Assembly: GCA_900758315.1 (NCBI GenBank)
Contig: CAAERF010000025.1
Coordinates: 1-16,123, forward strand
Reading direction: 5' to 3'
DNA length: 16,123 bases
Source of the DNA: an uncultured Oscillospiraceae bacterium
GTDB taxonomy: Bacteria > Bacillota > Clostridia > Oscillospirales > Oscillospiraceae
Numbering within the stretch: the stretch's first letter is position 1; every line of letters begins with the position of its first letter. Below, piece after piece: positions 7,160 through 14,346 of the stretch. The notes under the pieces were generated by a model that ran no database searches, was not told the origin of the DNA, and was given only the letters and a program-made list of their open reading frames with translations. The position numbers and the translations under genes are program-made.

Positions 7160-8888
7160 AAAATCCACAAAAAGAAAGCCTCTGACTCAGGAGCAAATTG
7201 ATAAGCGGACTAAAACTGTGTTCAAGCGAAAAATTAGAAATATTTTCACTGGGATGGGCTTCACATATGTCCCTACCAATGATCACGAAATGGTTATTGG
7301 GCTACGGAAAGTAGAAATTGATGCCCTGTTTATCTTTGAAAATATCTGGCTTTTATGTGAGGACACCATTAAATCGGCTAATATCAAAGAACATATTAGA
7401 ACCAAAAACGAGGCATTTGGCGAAATTAAGAAAAATTTATCTTCATTTCAAGATAAATTGATCGAGCTTTTTCCGGATAAAGCTGAACTATTAAATCGGT
7501 ATGATGTAGGACGTATTAAAGTATATGGATTATACGTTTCGAAAGAAGAGGTTTCTCTTTCGGAGGACGAAGATAAGCTGTTTTCAAATTTAATTTTCAT
7601 CCAACCAAAGACTTTAAATTACTTTCAATGGATTTCGCAATGTATCAAGCTTTCGGCAAGGAATGAGATATTCCGATTCTTAAATATTAAAAATTCGGAT
7701 ATCGGTAACATTTCAAGTTCAAATGCAGACACAAAAATCACCGCGCCAATTATTTACCCCAAATCTTTTACCGGACTTAAAAATGGCGTTCGAATTGTCT
7801 CATTCATGATGTCTGCCGAAGATTTGTTAAACACTTGCTATGTTCTTCGAAAAGACAATTGGTCAGAATCTATTTGGCTGTATCAACGGTTAATAGAAAA
7901 AGGAAAGATAAAGAATATCCGGAATTTTTTAGCGTCAAAGGGTGCGGCATTTTACAATAATATTATTGTTGCATTACCAGATACTGTAGCATTTTGTGAT
8001 GAAGCACATCAATATAAAACGATAGATGAAATTGGTGCGTTGGAAGGGAACTGTCAGCTTGTTTTACCGAAAGAAATGAACAGCATTTGTGTAATTGACG
8101 GGCAACATAGAATATTTGCGCATTACGAAAGCGGCATCCCATCTAAACAAGAAAGAACAATTGCAGAGCTCAGAAAACAACTGCATTTACTTGTCACTGG
8201 GTTAATATTTCCAAAGGATATGCCACCGGAAGAACGGGCAAGAATTCAAAGCGAGATTTTCTTGGACATTAATTCGAATGCAAAGCTTGTTCCCCAAAAT
8301 GTATTACTGCAAATTAAACGCATCAATAATCCTATTGCAGATGAGAGCATAGCACAGTTTGTGGTTGAACAGCTTAACAAGCAAGGTGTGTTTCAGAACC
8401 TCTTGCAACTCTCTACGCTCGACAATGGGAAAATCAAAACGGCATCTATTGTGAAGTTTGCTCTCAGATATTTAGTTACTGTAACTCCCGCCGAAGGCAA
8501 ACAAAGTTTGTTTAATTACTGGGATGGTGATAAGAATGCTCTTTTAGCTATGGATGGAAACGCCATTGAAGAGTATGTAAAATTTTGTGTATCGACTCTC
8601 CGAAACTATTTTGGAGCTATCAAGAAAAATCTGCGCAAACAATGGGATGATACAGATTCAAAGCTTCTATCTGTTATTTCTATCAATGGATTTATCATTG
8701 CATTGACGCGGCAGTTAAGCGTCAATGGGGTAAATGATTTTGATTTTTATGATCGCATTTTTAATGGATGGACGATTGATTTTTCAAAGGATGGCTTCAA
8801 ATATACATCTAGCCAATATCGAAAATTCTCAACTCAAATTCTGCGTGAAGTCTTTCAAATATCAGATGAAATAATTGCTACTATATAG
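7149..8888 (+). CDS. DGQHR-domain protein (DndB/DpdB-related superfamily), role unknown
   Basis: This is a 579-residue protein whose hallmark is VIDGQHRIF (315-323), followed by a conserved-looking FLDINSNAKLV segment (371-381). DGQHR proteins include DndB of DNA phosphorothioation and DpdB of deazaguanine DNA modification, but no dnd, ssp or dpd partners are seen here. The N-terminal part (about 20-100) has a beta-hairpin pattern, EIDAL (56-60) then LLCEDT (68-73). It resembles a PD-(D/E)XK nuclease core in which the usual ExK is replaced by EDT, so it may be a degenerate nuclease; this is inference. The gene overlaps the TSPPY methyltransferase by 11 nt and uses the GGGAGG at 7140-7145. A second ATG at 7152 is equally usable. 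GC is the lowest in the window. It may be a restriction effector or a regulator of the paired methyltransferase. Confidence 0.75.
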   Translation: MMNKKSTKRKPLTQEQIDKRTKTVFKRKIRNIFTGMGFTYVPTNDHEMVIGLRKVEIDALFIFENIWLLCEDTIKSANIKEHIRTKNEAFGEIKKNLSSFQDKLIELFPDKAELLNRYDVGRIKVYGLYVSKEEVSLSEDEDKLFSNLIFIQPKTLNYFQWISQCIKLSARNEIFRFLNIKNSDIGNISSSNADTKITAPIIYPKSFTGLKNGVRIVSFMMSAEDLLNTCYVLRKDNWSESIWLYQRLIEKGKIKNIRNFLASKGAAFYNNIIVALPDTVAFCDEAHQYKTIDEIGALEGNCQLVLPKEMNSICVIDGQHRIFAHYESGIPSKQERTIAELRKQLHLLVTGLIFPKDMPPEERARIQSEIFLDINSNAKLVPQNVLLQIKRINNPIADESIAQFVVEQLNKQGVFQNLLQLSTLDNGKIKTASIVKFALRYLVTVTPAEGKQSLFNYWDGDKNALLAMDGNAIEEYVKFCVSTLRNYFGAIKKNLRKQWDDTDSKLLSVISINGFIIALTRQLSVNGVNDFDFYDRIFNGWTIDFSKDGFKYTSSQYRKFSTQILREVFQISDEIIATI

Positions 8889-8892
8889 GATG

Positions 8893-8938
8893 ATTCCCCC
8901 TACCGGATCAATCACAAATTGATCACGATAGGGGGAAT
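8893..8938. terminator. Long hairpin between convergent genes
   Basis: ATTCCCCCTA (8893-8902) pairs perfectly with TAGGGGGAAT (8929-8938). Inside it GATCAAT (8906-8912) pairs with ATTGATC (8918-8924), closing a CACAA loop. It sits immediately after the DGQHR stop and its last base begins the stop codon of the convergent small gene, so it can end transcripts from both sides. There is no clear T-tract, so termination strength is uncertain. Confidence 0.6.
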
Positions 8939-9162
8939 TAGTCTATCCTGAACACATGGCTGATTCGAACTGGAGTCACGGGGATATTTGTTTCTGTCAA
9001 TATCCTATTGGTAAATAGAGAAAAAATGTCTTCTGCACAGTACTTTTGGCTCTCTTCTTGAATTGTTTCGCACATTTTATTGACGAGTTTATATTGTTCG
9101 TCAGATATCTGTGCCTCAAAATAATATTTTATTCCGCGGATTGTAACAGAATATAATTTCAT
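8938..9162 (-). CDS. Small hypothetical protein, 74 residues
   Basis: I do not recognise this protein. It reads as a mixed charged, soluble polypeptide, starting MKLYSVTIRG and rich in K, E and Y, with no membrane segment or signal peptide. A plausible ribosome site, GGGAG, lies about 14 nt before the ATG on the - strand, and TATAAT occurs on that strand at 9233-9238, without a clear -35. The gene converges with the DGQHR gene and ends in their shared hairpin. It diverges from the XRE operon. Its AT-rich composition matches the DGQHR gene more than the XRE operon. It could be a small accessory factor of the defence module or an antitoxin-like protein; nothing in the sequence decides. Confidence 0.5.
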   Translation of the reverse strand: MKLYSVTIRGIKYYFEAQISDEQYKLVNKMCETIQEESQKYCAEDIFSLFTNRILTETNIPVTPVRISHVFRID

Positions 9163-9275
9163 GCTTTGTTACGCTCTCCCAATGACTTAAAATGGTTTTA
9201 GATTTCAATGAAGTTCAGAGCTATTATATGCAAGAAGATAAACTTATATTACACAACAAAACGCGCAATTTCTTC

Positions 9276-9326
9276 AAAATCCGGGTTGACATCTGCTCGG
9301 ATTTTGATTATACTATACTTAACCCG
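9276..9326 (+). promoter_or_regulatory. Strong promoter with nested inverted repeats for the XRE-nuclease-recombinase operon
   Basis: TTGACA (9286-9291) and TATACT (9309-9314) are separated by exactly 17 bp, a near-consensus vegetative promoter. Two inverted repeats overlap it. AAAATCCG (9276-9283) and CGGATTTT (9298-9305) surround the -35 box. CGGGTT (9282-9287) and AACCCG (9321-9326) embrace the whole promoter, the second half lying near the expected transcription start. They are good candidate operators for the XRE repressor encoded 19 nt further on. Confidence 0.75.
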
Positions 9327-9344
9327 AATTGGAGGTTGAACAGC

Positions 9345-9701
9345 ATGAAACAACTGGGTATGCGCCTTCGCGCATTGCGGGAAGGCATTGGTTTATCCCA
9401 ATCAAAATTTGCCGACGTAATCGGTTCTACGCAGTCCAGCATCAACCGCTATGAAAACGGTCAGGCAACGCCGACAGTTGAGCTTCTGCGCAAGTATGCG
9501 GACTATTTTGACGTTTCAATGGACTATATTTTTGCCCGCTGCGATGATCCGCATGGCAAGCTGTATGAAGCGAAACCTCCGGTTGACGCGAACAATCCTG
9601 AACTGAGAAAGTTCGTTGAGATGTGCTTCGATCCGGAATCACCGATGAACGAAAAGCTGAAAGAAGCAATGCTGAAAATGCTTGGGGAGGCGAAGGCATG
9701 A
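9345..9701 (+). CDS. XRE-family helix-turn-helix transcriptional regulator
   Basis: This is a 118-residue DNA-binding protein. Residues 6-60 form a Cro/C1-type domain; the helix-turn-helix core includes LSQSKFADVIGSTQSSINRY (17-36), followed by ENG. The C-terminal 55 residues are acidic and may dimerise. The start is ATG 9345 behind GGAGG at 9331-9335 and downstream of the promoter at 9286-9314; a longer in-frame reading from 9192 would start upstream of the promoter and is rejected. Its stop overlaps the nuclease start (ATGA at 9698). It probably represses its own promoter and so controls both the nuclease and the recombinase. Binding to the inverted repeats is inferred from position. Confidence 0.88.
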   Translation: MKQLGMRLRALREGIGLSQSKFADVIGSTQSSINRYENGQATPTVELLRKYADYFDVSMDYIFARCDDPHGKLYEAKPPVDANNPELRKFVEMCFDPESPMNEKLKEAMLKMLGEAKA

Positions 9702-10720
9702 GCAATGAATTAACCCGTAATCCGGGACGGTTTGATGAAGTCATCCATATTATCGACAACGCTCGCAGCCGTGCCATGAAAGCAGTCAATGCAGAGCTTA
9801 TCCAGATGTACTGGGAAATCGGCGCTTATGTCAGCGGTAGAGTGAAGGATGGCGGCTGGGGAAAAAGCGTGGTTGCCGATTTCTCTGAGTTTCTGCAAGC
9901 GCATTATCCGGGAACAAAGGGATTTTCTGCGCAGAACATCTGGCGCATGAAGCAGTTTTATGAGACTTATTGTGACAACGAAAAACTCTCACCGCTGGTG
10001 AGAGAAATTCCATGGACAAGCAATCTGCTGATTATGACTGGCTGTAAAACCGATGAAGCGCGTGAGTTTTACCTTCGCCTGTGCATTGCAAACCGTTACA
10101 CAAAACGTGAATTGGATCGTCAGATCGGCAGTATGCTGTATGAGCGGACGATGATCTCTCACGAAAAGCATAAGGACCTGCTTGTTGGGAACGGCGGACT
10201 TGCGGCTTTGCGCGATTCCTATGTGTTTGAATTTCTTGACCTTGAAGAACCGTACAAGGAAAAGGATTTGCGGCGTCAGATTGTCTCGCATCTGAAAGAT
10301 TTCATTTTAGAGTTTGGACATGATTTCACTTTTGTTGGCGAAGAATACCGCGTTCAAGTTGGCAACACGGATTTCTTCATTGATCTGCTGTTCTATAACC
10401 GTGCATTGTCCTGCCTTGTTGCAATCGAATTGAAAATTGATACCTTCCGACCTGAACATCTGGGACAGCTCAATTTTTATTTGGAAGCACTTGACCGCGA
10501 TGTAAAGAAGCCAAATGAAAATCCGAGCGTTGGCTTAGTCCTCTGCACCGGTAAGGATGATACTGTAGTCGAATATGCGCTCAGCAGGTCCATGTCTCCG
10601 ACAATGGTCGCAGATTACACATTGCATCTGCCTGATAAAGCAATCCTGCAAAGTAAGCTGCGTGAATTGACAGAACTTGCTTTGGAAAGCGGCGAAGGCA
10701 ACGAGGGTGATGAAGAATGA
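9698..10720 (+). CDS. YhcG/DUF1016-type PD-(D/E)XK nuclease-domain protein
   Basis: This is a 340-residue protein of the YhcG family. The N-terminal DUF1016 part (about 10-150) includes YWEIGAYVSG (38-47) and QNIWRMKQFYETY (79-91). The C-terminal nuclease domain (about 200-320) carries D229 in FFIDLL and E244-L-K246 in AIELKID, the D...ExK pattern. Family members are found in mobile elements and defence islands, often beside restriction systems, but their substrate is poorly defined. ATG 9698 has GGGGAGG at 9684-9690; an upstream in-frame ATG at 9623 lies inside the regulator gene and is rejected. The gene is joined by 4-nt overlaps to XRE before it and to the recombinase after it, so all three are made together. 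The active-site residues appear intact. Confidence 0.87.
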   Translation: MSNELTRNPGRFDEVIHIIDNARSRAMKAVNAELIQMYWEIGAYVSGRVKDGGWGKSVVADFSEFLQAHYPGTKGFSAQNIWRMKQFYETYCDNEKLSPLVREIPWTSNLLIMTGCKTDEAREFYLRLCIANRYTKRELDRQIGSMLYERTMISHEKHKDLLVGNGGLAALRDSYVFEFLDLEEPYKEKDLRRQIVSHLKDFILEFGHDFTFVGEEYRVQVGNTDFFIDLLFYNRALSCLVAIELKIDTFRPEHLGQLNFYLEALDRDVKKPNENPSVGLVLCTGKDDTVVEYALSRSMSPTMVADYTLHLPDKAILQSKLRELTELALESGEGNEGDEE

Positions 10721-12246
10721 ACGCTGTTATCTACGCCCGCTATTCCTCAGACAGCCAGCGCGAGGAATCCATTGAAGGTCAGCTCCGCGAGTGCAGGGAA
10801 TATGCTGAACGCAACAACATGACCATTGTTGGAACGTATATTGACCGGGCATTATCTGCAAAAACGGCAGATCGACCGGAGTTCCAGCGCATGATCAAGG
10901 ACAGCGCAAAAGAGCTGTTTGAGATCGTACTTGTGTGGAAGCTCGACCGCTTTTCCCGCGACCGTTACGACAGCGCTCACTACAAGCACATTCTGAAAAA
11001 GAACGGCGTAAAGGTTATTTCTGCGAAAGAGCATATCTCCGAAGGCCCGGAGGGTATTATTCTGGAAGCAATGCTGGAGGGCTATGCTGAGTTCTATTCT
11101 GCTGAGTTATCAGAGAAGATCCATCGTGGGCAGAAAGAGAATGCATTGAAAGGAAAAAACAACGGCGGTGGCGTTCCGCTCGGCTATCTGTTGGACAAGA
11201 AAGCACAGAAGCTTGTGATCGATCCCGTGACTGCACCATTAGTGGTTGAGATATTTGAAAAGTATGCTGATGGCAAATCGGTTCGTTCCATTGTTGAGGA
11301 TTTCAATACCCGCAGACTTAAAACGAAAAAGGGACAGCCGTTCAATATCAATAGTTTCAGCTCTCTGCTGAAAAACCGCAAATACATTGGCGAGTATCGC
11401 TATCAGGATGTTGTAATTGAGGGCGGCGTTCCTGCTATCGTTCCGGAAGACCTGTTCAACCGTGTGCAGGAACGCATGGAGAAGAACCGCCATGCTCCCG
11501 CAATGGCAAAAGCAAAAGAGGACTATCTGCTGACAACAAAGCTGTTCTGCGGCAAATGTGAGCGCATGATGGTTGGTGAAAGCGGTAAGAGCCATACCGG
11601 CGCTATGCACTATTATTACAAGTGCAACGGTGCGAAGCGCCTGAAGGATTGCGACAAGAAGGCTGTTCGCAAAGATTGGATTGAACGTGTTGTTGTCCAC
11701 CTGACCATGCAGCGCGTCATGGATGAAGAGAAGATTAACAGGCTCATCGATGCAATTCTTGTTATGCAGGAGCAAGAAGACACAACAACCCCTGCGCTTC
11801 GTTCACAGCTTGCGGAAACCGAGTCCTCCATTGGAAACATTCTGAAAGCAATCGAGCAGGGCATTTTCACGCCGTCCACCAAACAGCGGCTTGACGAGCT
11901 GGAAGCACGAAAAGAAGAAATCCTTGTGAATATCCAGACTGCTGAACTGCAAAAGCCAAAGCTGACCCGCGAACAGATGACGGCATGGTTTGAGCAGTTC
12001 CGTCATGGCGATCCAGCAAACCGTGATTTTCAGAAACGCCTGATTGATACATTTGTAAACGCCGTGTATGTGTTCGATGATAAACTGGTCTTGACCTACA
12101 ACTATCAACATGGGACGCAGACAATCTCACTTGACGAGATCGCATCGGCACTGAGTTCGGATTTTGATGGGGCTACTCCACCACACGTGAGCCAGACGAA
12201 CCCTCTGTGCTCCACCAAAGGGAAGAGCCTCCCCGCTTTGCGGTGA
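10717..12246 (+). CDS. Large serine recombinase (site-specific integrase)
   Basis: This is a 509-residue recombinase. The resolvase-like catalytic domain (1-150) has YARYSSDSQ (6-14), giving S10 as the likely nucleophile, and KLDRFSR (75-81). The recombinase domain spans about 155-260. A zinc ribbon uses C278, C281, C303 and C312. A coiled coil follows at about 355-410, as needed for control of integration and excision. Start ATG 10717 overlaps the nuclease stop and has GAGGG at 10703-10707. The last 23 or so residues look like read-through sequence, and the stop codon (12244-12246) lies inside a terminator hairpin. The gene is the last before GC-rich host-like DNA, so it probably integrates the island here. 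No recombination directionality factor was recognised; neither the XRE protein nor the 74-residue protein can be excluded from that role. Confidence 0.93.
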   Translation: MNAVIYARYSSDSQREESIEGQLRECREYAERNNMTIVGTYIDRALSAKTADRPEFQRMIKDSAKELFEIVLVWKLDRFSRDRYDSAHYKHILKKNGVKVISAKEHISEGPEGIILEAMLEGYAEFYSAELSEKIHRGQKENALKGKNNGGGVPLGYLLDKKAQKLVIDPVTAPLVVEIFEKYADGKSVRSIVEDFNTRRLKTKKGQPFNINSFSSLLKNRKYIGEYRYQDVVIEGGVPAIVPEDLFNRVQERMEKNRHAPAMAKAKEDYLLTTKLFCGKCERMMVGESGKSHTGAMHYYYKCNGAKRLKDCDKKAVRKDWIERVVVHLTMQRVMDEEKINRLIDAILVMQEQEDTTTPALRSQLAETESSIGNILKAIEQGIFTPSTKQRLDELEARKEEILVNIQTAELQKPKLTREQMTAWFEQFRHGDPANRDFQKRLIDTFVNAVYVFDDKLVLTYNYQHGTQTISLDEIASALSSDFDGATPPHVSQTNPLCSTKGKSLPALR

Positions 12247-12260
12247 GGCTCTTCCCTTTT
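12217..12260. terminator. Bidirectional intrinsic terminator at the island edge
   Basis: AAAGGGAAGAGCCTC (12217-12231) pairs perfectly with GAGGCTCTTCCCTTT (12245-12259), and CCGC/GCGG closes a TTT loop inside. On the + strand the right arm ends in TTTT; on the - strand CTTT follows. It lies between the recombinase and a convergent secreted-protein gene and contains the recombinase stop codon. Confidence 0.88.
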
Positions 12261-12275
12261 CATCTTATAGCATCC

Positions 12276-12872
12276 TTATCCCATGAAATCAAGCAGCACG
12301 TCGATGTCCTGACTGATGGCGCGGAGATAGTCAGCTCCGCCGCGCCGGCCGTCATAGTTCCGGACGCGGCTGCTCATCTCATCCAGGAGCTCTTCCTTCC
12401 GCACCAGAACGGGGTCTCCGATCCACTCGTCTTTCTCTATAAAGGCTTCCAGCTGCTCATATTCTTTTATGATACGGACGTTGGACAGGTTCTCCGGGAG
12501 GGTACGGGCATCGAACCAGTCCGGCTGCGCGTGAAAGTCCAAAGGCGGCAGCGGGTCCAGCGGCTCATCGGCGTCCCACACATAGGGATGCCGGTCATCT
12601 TCTTCCGGCGTCTTCTTAAAGCGTCCTACCCGGTCCTCGGCCTTGCCGACCGTCTCATAGTGGTTGAACAGCGCCTCAGCATCGTAACCATAGAGCTCGT
12701 AGGCGTCCGAATAGCGGTCTGCATAGTCCTTGTACTGGAACGTCTCGACGCTTTCCGTCCCCGGGGTAAGGTCAAGCCAGATGCTCACCGCCTCCGCATG
12801 GGTGGGCAGAGCCGCCATGACCGTCAGGGCCAGAACGCCCGATGTGACCGCCGCAATAAATTTTCTTCGCAT
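12276..12872 (-). CDS. Small secreted protein with a clostridial surface-type motif, function unknown
   Basis: This is a 198-residue exported protein. Residues 1-28 are a signal peptide: RRK, a hydrophobic core, then AEA with likely cleavage after A28. Residues about 50-84 contain YADRYSDAYELYGYDAEALF and NHYETVGKAEDR. This resembles the repeated 'YA.RYPD....FGYD..AL..HY...G..EGR' motif seen in many clostridial cell-surface proteins. The rest is acidic and unrecognised. A strong GGAGG precedes the ATG. The gene follows the beta-helix lipoprotein by 26 nt on the same strand, so they are likely co-transcribed. GC matches pta, not the island. No enzyme activity is assigned. Confidence 0.8.
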   Translation of the reverse strand: MRRKFIAAVTSGVLALTVMAALPTHAEAVSIWLDLTPGTESVETFQYKDYADRYSDAYELYGYDAEALFNHYETVGKAEDRVGRFKKTPEEDDRHPYVWDADEPLDPLPPLDFHAQPDWFDARTLPENLSNVRIIKEYEQLEAFIEKDEWIGDPVLVRKEELLDEMSSRVRNYDGRRGGADYLRAISQDIDVLLDFMG

Positions 12873-12898
12873 GATAAAACCTCCTTTTTATGAGCGGT

Positions 12899-14212
12899 TC
12901 ATCCCAGAATCGAGAATCTCCGCACTTCTACATTGTTATTCTCCACGCCGGAGCAGTCCTGAAAGACTTTATGCCGTATCCGGCCCCGGATGGTGTTGCC
13001 GCTGACTTCCTTCGTGCTGGCGATGCCGTAGCCGAGGGAGACGTCCAGCGTATTCCCTTTCAAGGCGCTGAGCTGATAGCAGATGCGCCGCCCGTTGTCG
13101 CCGCTCAGGGTGATGCGGCTGTTCTGGATGACCGTGCTGCCGTCGGCACGGTCATTGCCCCGGGCCAGCATGGGGTTCGCGCCCTTTTTCATATCGTGCT
13201 TTGCCATGCTGTTCGACTGTTTCATGGTGATGTCGCAGTTGTCCACGACGGCGCGGGTCTTATCGCCTACCATACGGAAAATGGTCTCGCAATACTCCGC
13301 ACGGACGGTGCAATCCTCCATCCGGACGTCTGTGGTGCCGCTCTGCCCCAGCGTGATGAACCACACCGGGCGATGATCGGCATCCAGCGCCTCCTGCGTC
13401 TGTGTCTCATAGAAGCTGCAGCCTGAGAGGACGACATCCCGCACCGCGCCGCCCCATCCCCAGACCGCCAGCAGCTCGTCGGCACCGGACTTGTAAAATT
13501 CACAGTTCTGGAAGCGGATATTCCGGCTCTCCACCCTGTCCGTCCAGTTGCGCACCCAGATGCCGCCGGACGCGCCGGAGGTCATCTGGCGGAATACACA
13601 GCCCTCAAAACGGATATTCTCGTTGCCGCCATACAGGTCGGCGGCGCAGCGCCCCCACTCGTTGGGCTCACAGTCGAAGGTGCAGCCCACAAATTCCACA
13701 TTGCGGGCGAGCATCACCCGGAGCATATAGTTGGCCTGACAGCTGTCCGCTGCCCGGAAGGTCACATTTTCCAGCCGGACGTCATGGGCGCGGTCATCAT
13801 CAGAGTCTTTCATAAGCTCCACCGCCACACGGTCCTCTCTCAGGTCAGGGTACTGAATATCACTGAGCAGGACAGCGCCGTTTCCCTGGATAGTCAGTCC
13901 GCTGGGCAGCCCGAGGCAGGAGGAAAAGCGGTAGACCGCCCCCGCCGTCAGCTCGAGAGGCCGACCGGAGGCGCTGGCCTGCTGCATCGCGGCCTGCAGA
14001 GCCTGCAGGTCGTCCGCGATACCGTCGCCCTTCGCCCCGAACTGTTCCGGCGTAACGCCGGTACTCACCGGACGAGCCGTACTGCTCTGGGCAGCAGACG
14101 CTGTGACCGCCTGAGCCGGGGTCGCAGCCGCCGTTTCGCTCTTCTGCCCACAGCCGCACAAAAGCAGCACCGCCATGAGGACAAAGGCCAAAGCTTTTAT
14201 TTTCACGTTCAA
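12899..14212 (-). CDS. Lipoprotein with pectate-lyase-like right-handed beta-helix
   Basis: This protein has about 437 residues. The N-terminus is a lipoprotein signal: KIK, a hydrophobic stretch and a lipobox LCG-C with the lipidated cysteine at residue 21. An Ala/Ser/Thr-rich linker (about 22-52) follows. FGAKGDGIADD (58-68) is the entry motif of the Pectate_lyase_3/glycosyl-hydrolase-28-like family. The remainder repeats short turns such as NVTF, NVEF, NIRF and VVLSGCSF, as expected for beta-helix rungs. It is probably anchored to the outside of the membrane and binds or cuts polysaccharide; the substrate is unknown. The start is uncertain: TTG 14212 lies 5 nt after AAGGAG, GTG 14206 is 11 nt after it, and the ATG at 14251 falls within the promoter -10 box with no ribosome site. 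Confidence 0.8.
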   Translation of the reverse strand: MNVKIKALAFVLMAVLLLCGCGQKSETAAATPAQAVTASAAQSSTARPVSTGVTPEQFGAKGDGIADDLQALQAAMQQASASGRPLELTAGAVYRFSSCLGLPSGLTIQGNGAVLLSDIQYPDLREDRVAVELMKDSDDDRAHDVRLENVTFRAADSCQANYMLRVMLARNVEFVGCTFDCEPNEWGRCAADLYGGNENIRFEGCVFRQMTSGASGGIWVRNWTDRVESRNIRFQNCEFYKSGADELLAVWGWGGAVRDVVLSGCSFYETQTQEALDADHRPVWFITLGQSGTTDVRMEDCTVRAEYCETIFRMVGDKTRAVVDNCDITMKQSNSMAKHDMKKGANPMLARGNDRADGSTVIQNSRITLSGDNGRRICYQLSALKGNTLDVSLGYGIASTKEVSGNTIRGRIRHKVFQDCSGVENNNVEVRRFSILG

Positions 14213-14246
14213 ATGTTCTCCTTCTCTGCCGGGGCTTCTTATGCTT

Positions 14247-14275
14247 ATCATACCATAAACCGCAGTCGATGTACA
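14247..14275 (-). promoter_or_regulatory. Promoter for the lipoprotein/secreted-protein pair
   Basis: On the - strand TGTACA (14270-14275) is separated by 17 bp from TATGAT (14247-14252), which is preceded by TGG as an extended -10. The position just after the pta terminator and before the ribosome site near 14220 fits. It also argues against translation starting at ATG 14251. Confidence 0.55.
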
Positions 14276-14278
14276 TCC

Positions 14279-14318
14279 AAAAGAGCCGCTGCCCGCAAAA
14301 TGCGGCAGCGGCTCTTTT
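14279..14318 (-). terminator. Intrinsic terminator of pta
   Basis: AAAAGAGCCGCTGCC (14279-14293) pairs with GGCAGCGGCTCTTTT (14304-14318), giving a long GC-rich stem ending in TTTT on the - strand. It lies 29 nt after the pta stop codon. The symmetry would also allow termination from the other side. Confidence 0.88.
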
Positions 14319-14346
14319 CAGCTTTTCAGTTCAACCGGGTGTCAGC

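Larger units (their letters stand above)
1..12260. mobile_element. Defence island, probably a serine-recombinase integrative element (left end outside window)
   Basis: Everything from the left edge to the recombinase terminator is accessory: restriction-modification genes, an ATPase-DUF4435 fusion, a DGQHR protein, a YhcG-type nuclease and a large serine recombinase. Composition is mixed and mostly below that of the GC-rich pta and uracil-DNA glycosylase genes to the right. The recombinase is the last gene, pointing outward at the boundary, which is a common place for the integrase of such elements. No conjugation, replication or phage structural genes are visible. The left boundary and its attachment site are not in the window, so the core duplication cannot be identified. 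Membership of all genes in one element is inference. Confidence 0.5.

Noticed and set aside
6239..8888. A phosphorothioation (dnd/ssp) or deazaguanine (dpd) system, suggested by the DGQHR motif
   Set aside because: No cysteine desulfurase, DndC/D/E, Ssp or Dpd protein is in the window; only the DGQHR domain is shared.
215..8888. BREX, DISARM or type I restriction system
   Set aside because: No PglZ, BrxC, DrmA/B, HsdS or HsdR-type protein is seen. The Mod and Res features match type III.
9192..9344. A 51-residue N-terminal extension of the XRE regulator
   Set aside because: The promoter at 9286-9314 lies inside it and the GGAGG at 9331-9335 directs the start at 9345.
12207..13426. Open frames on the + strand at 12207-12893 and 12890-13426
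   Set aside because: They are antisense to the secreted protein and lipoprotein genes, which have signal peptides and proper ribosome sites. One starts inside the recombinase gene and the terminator.
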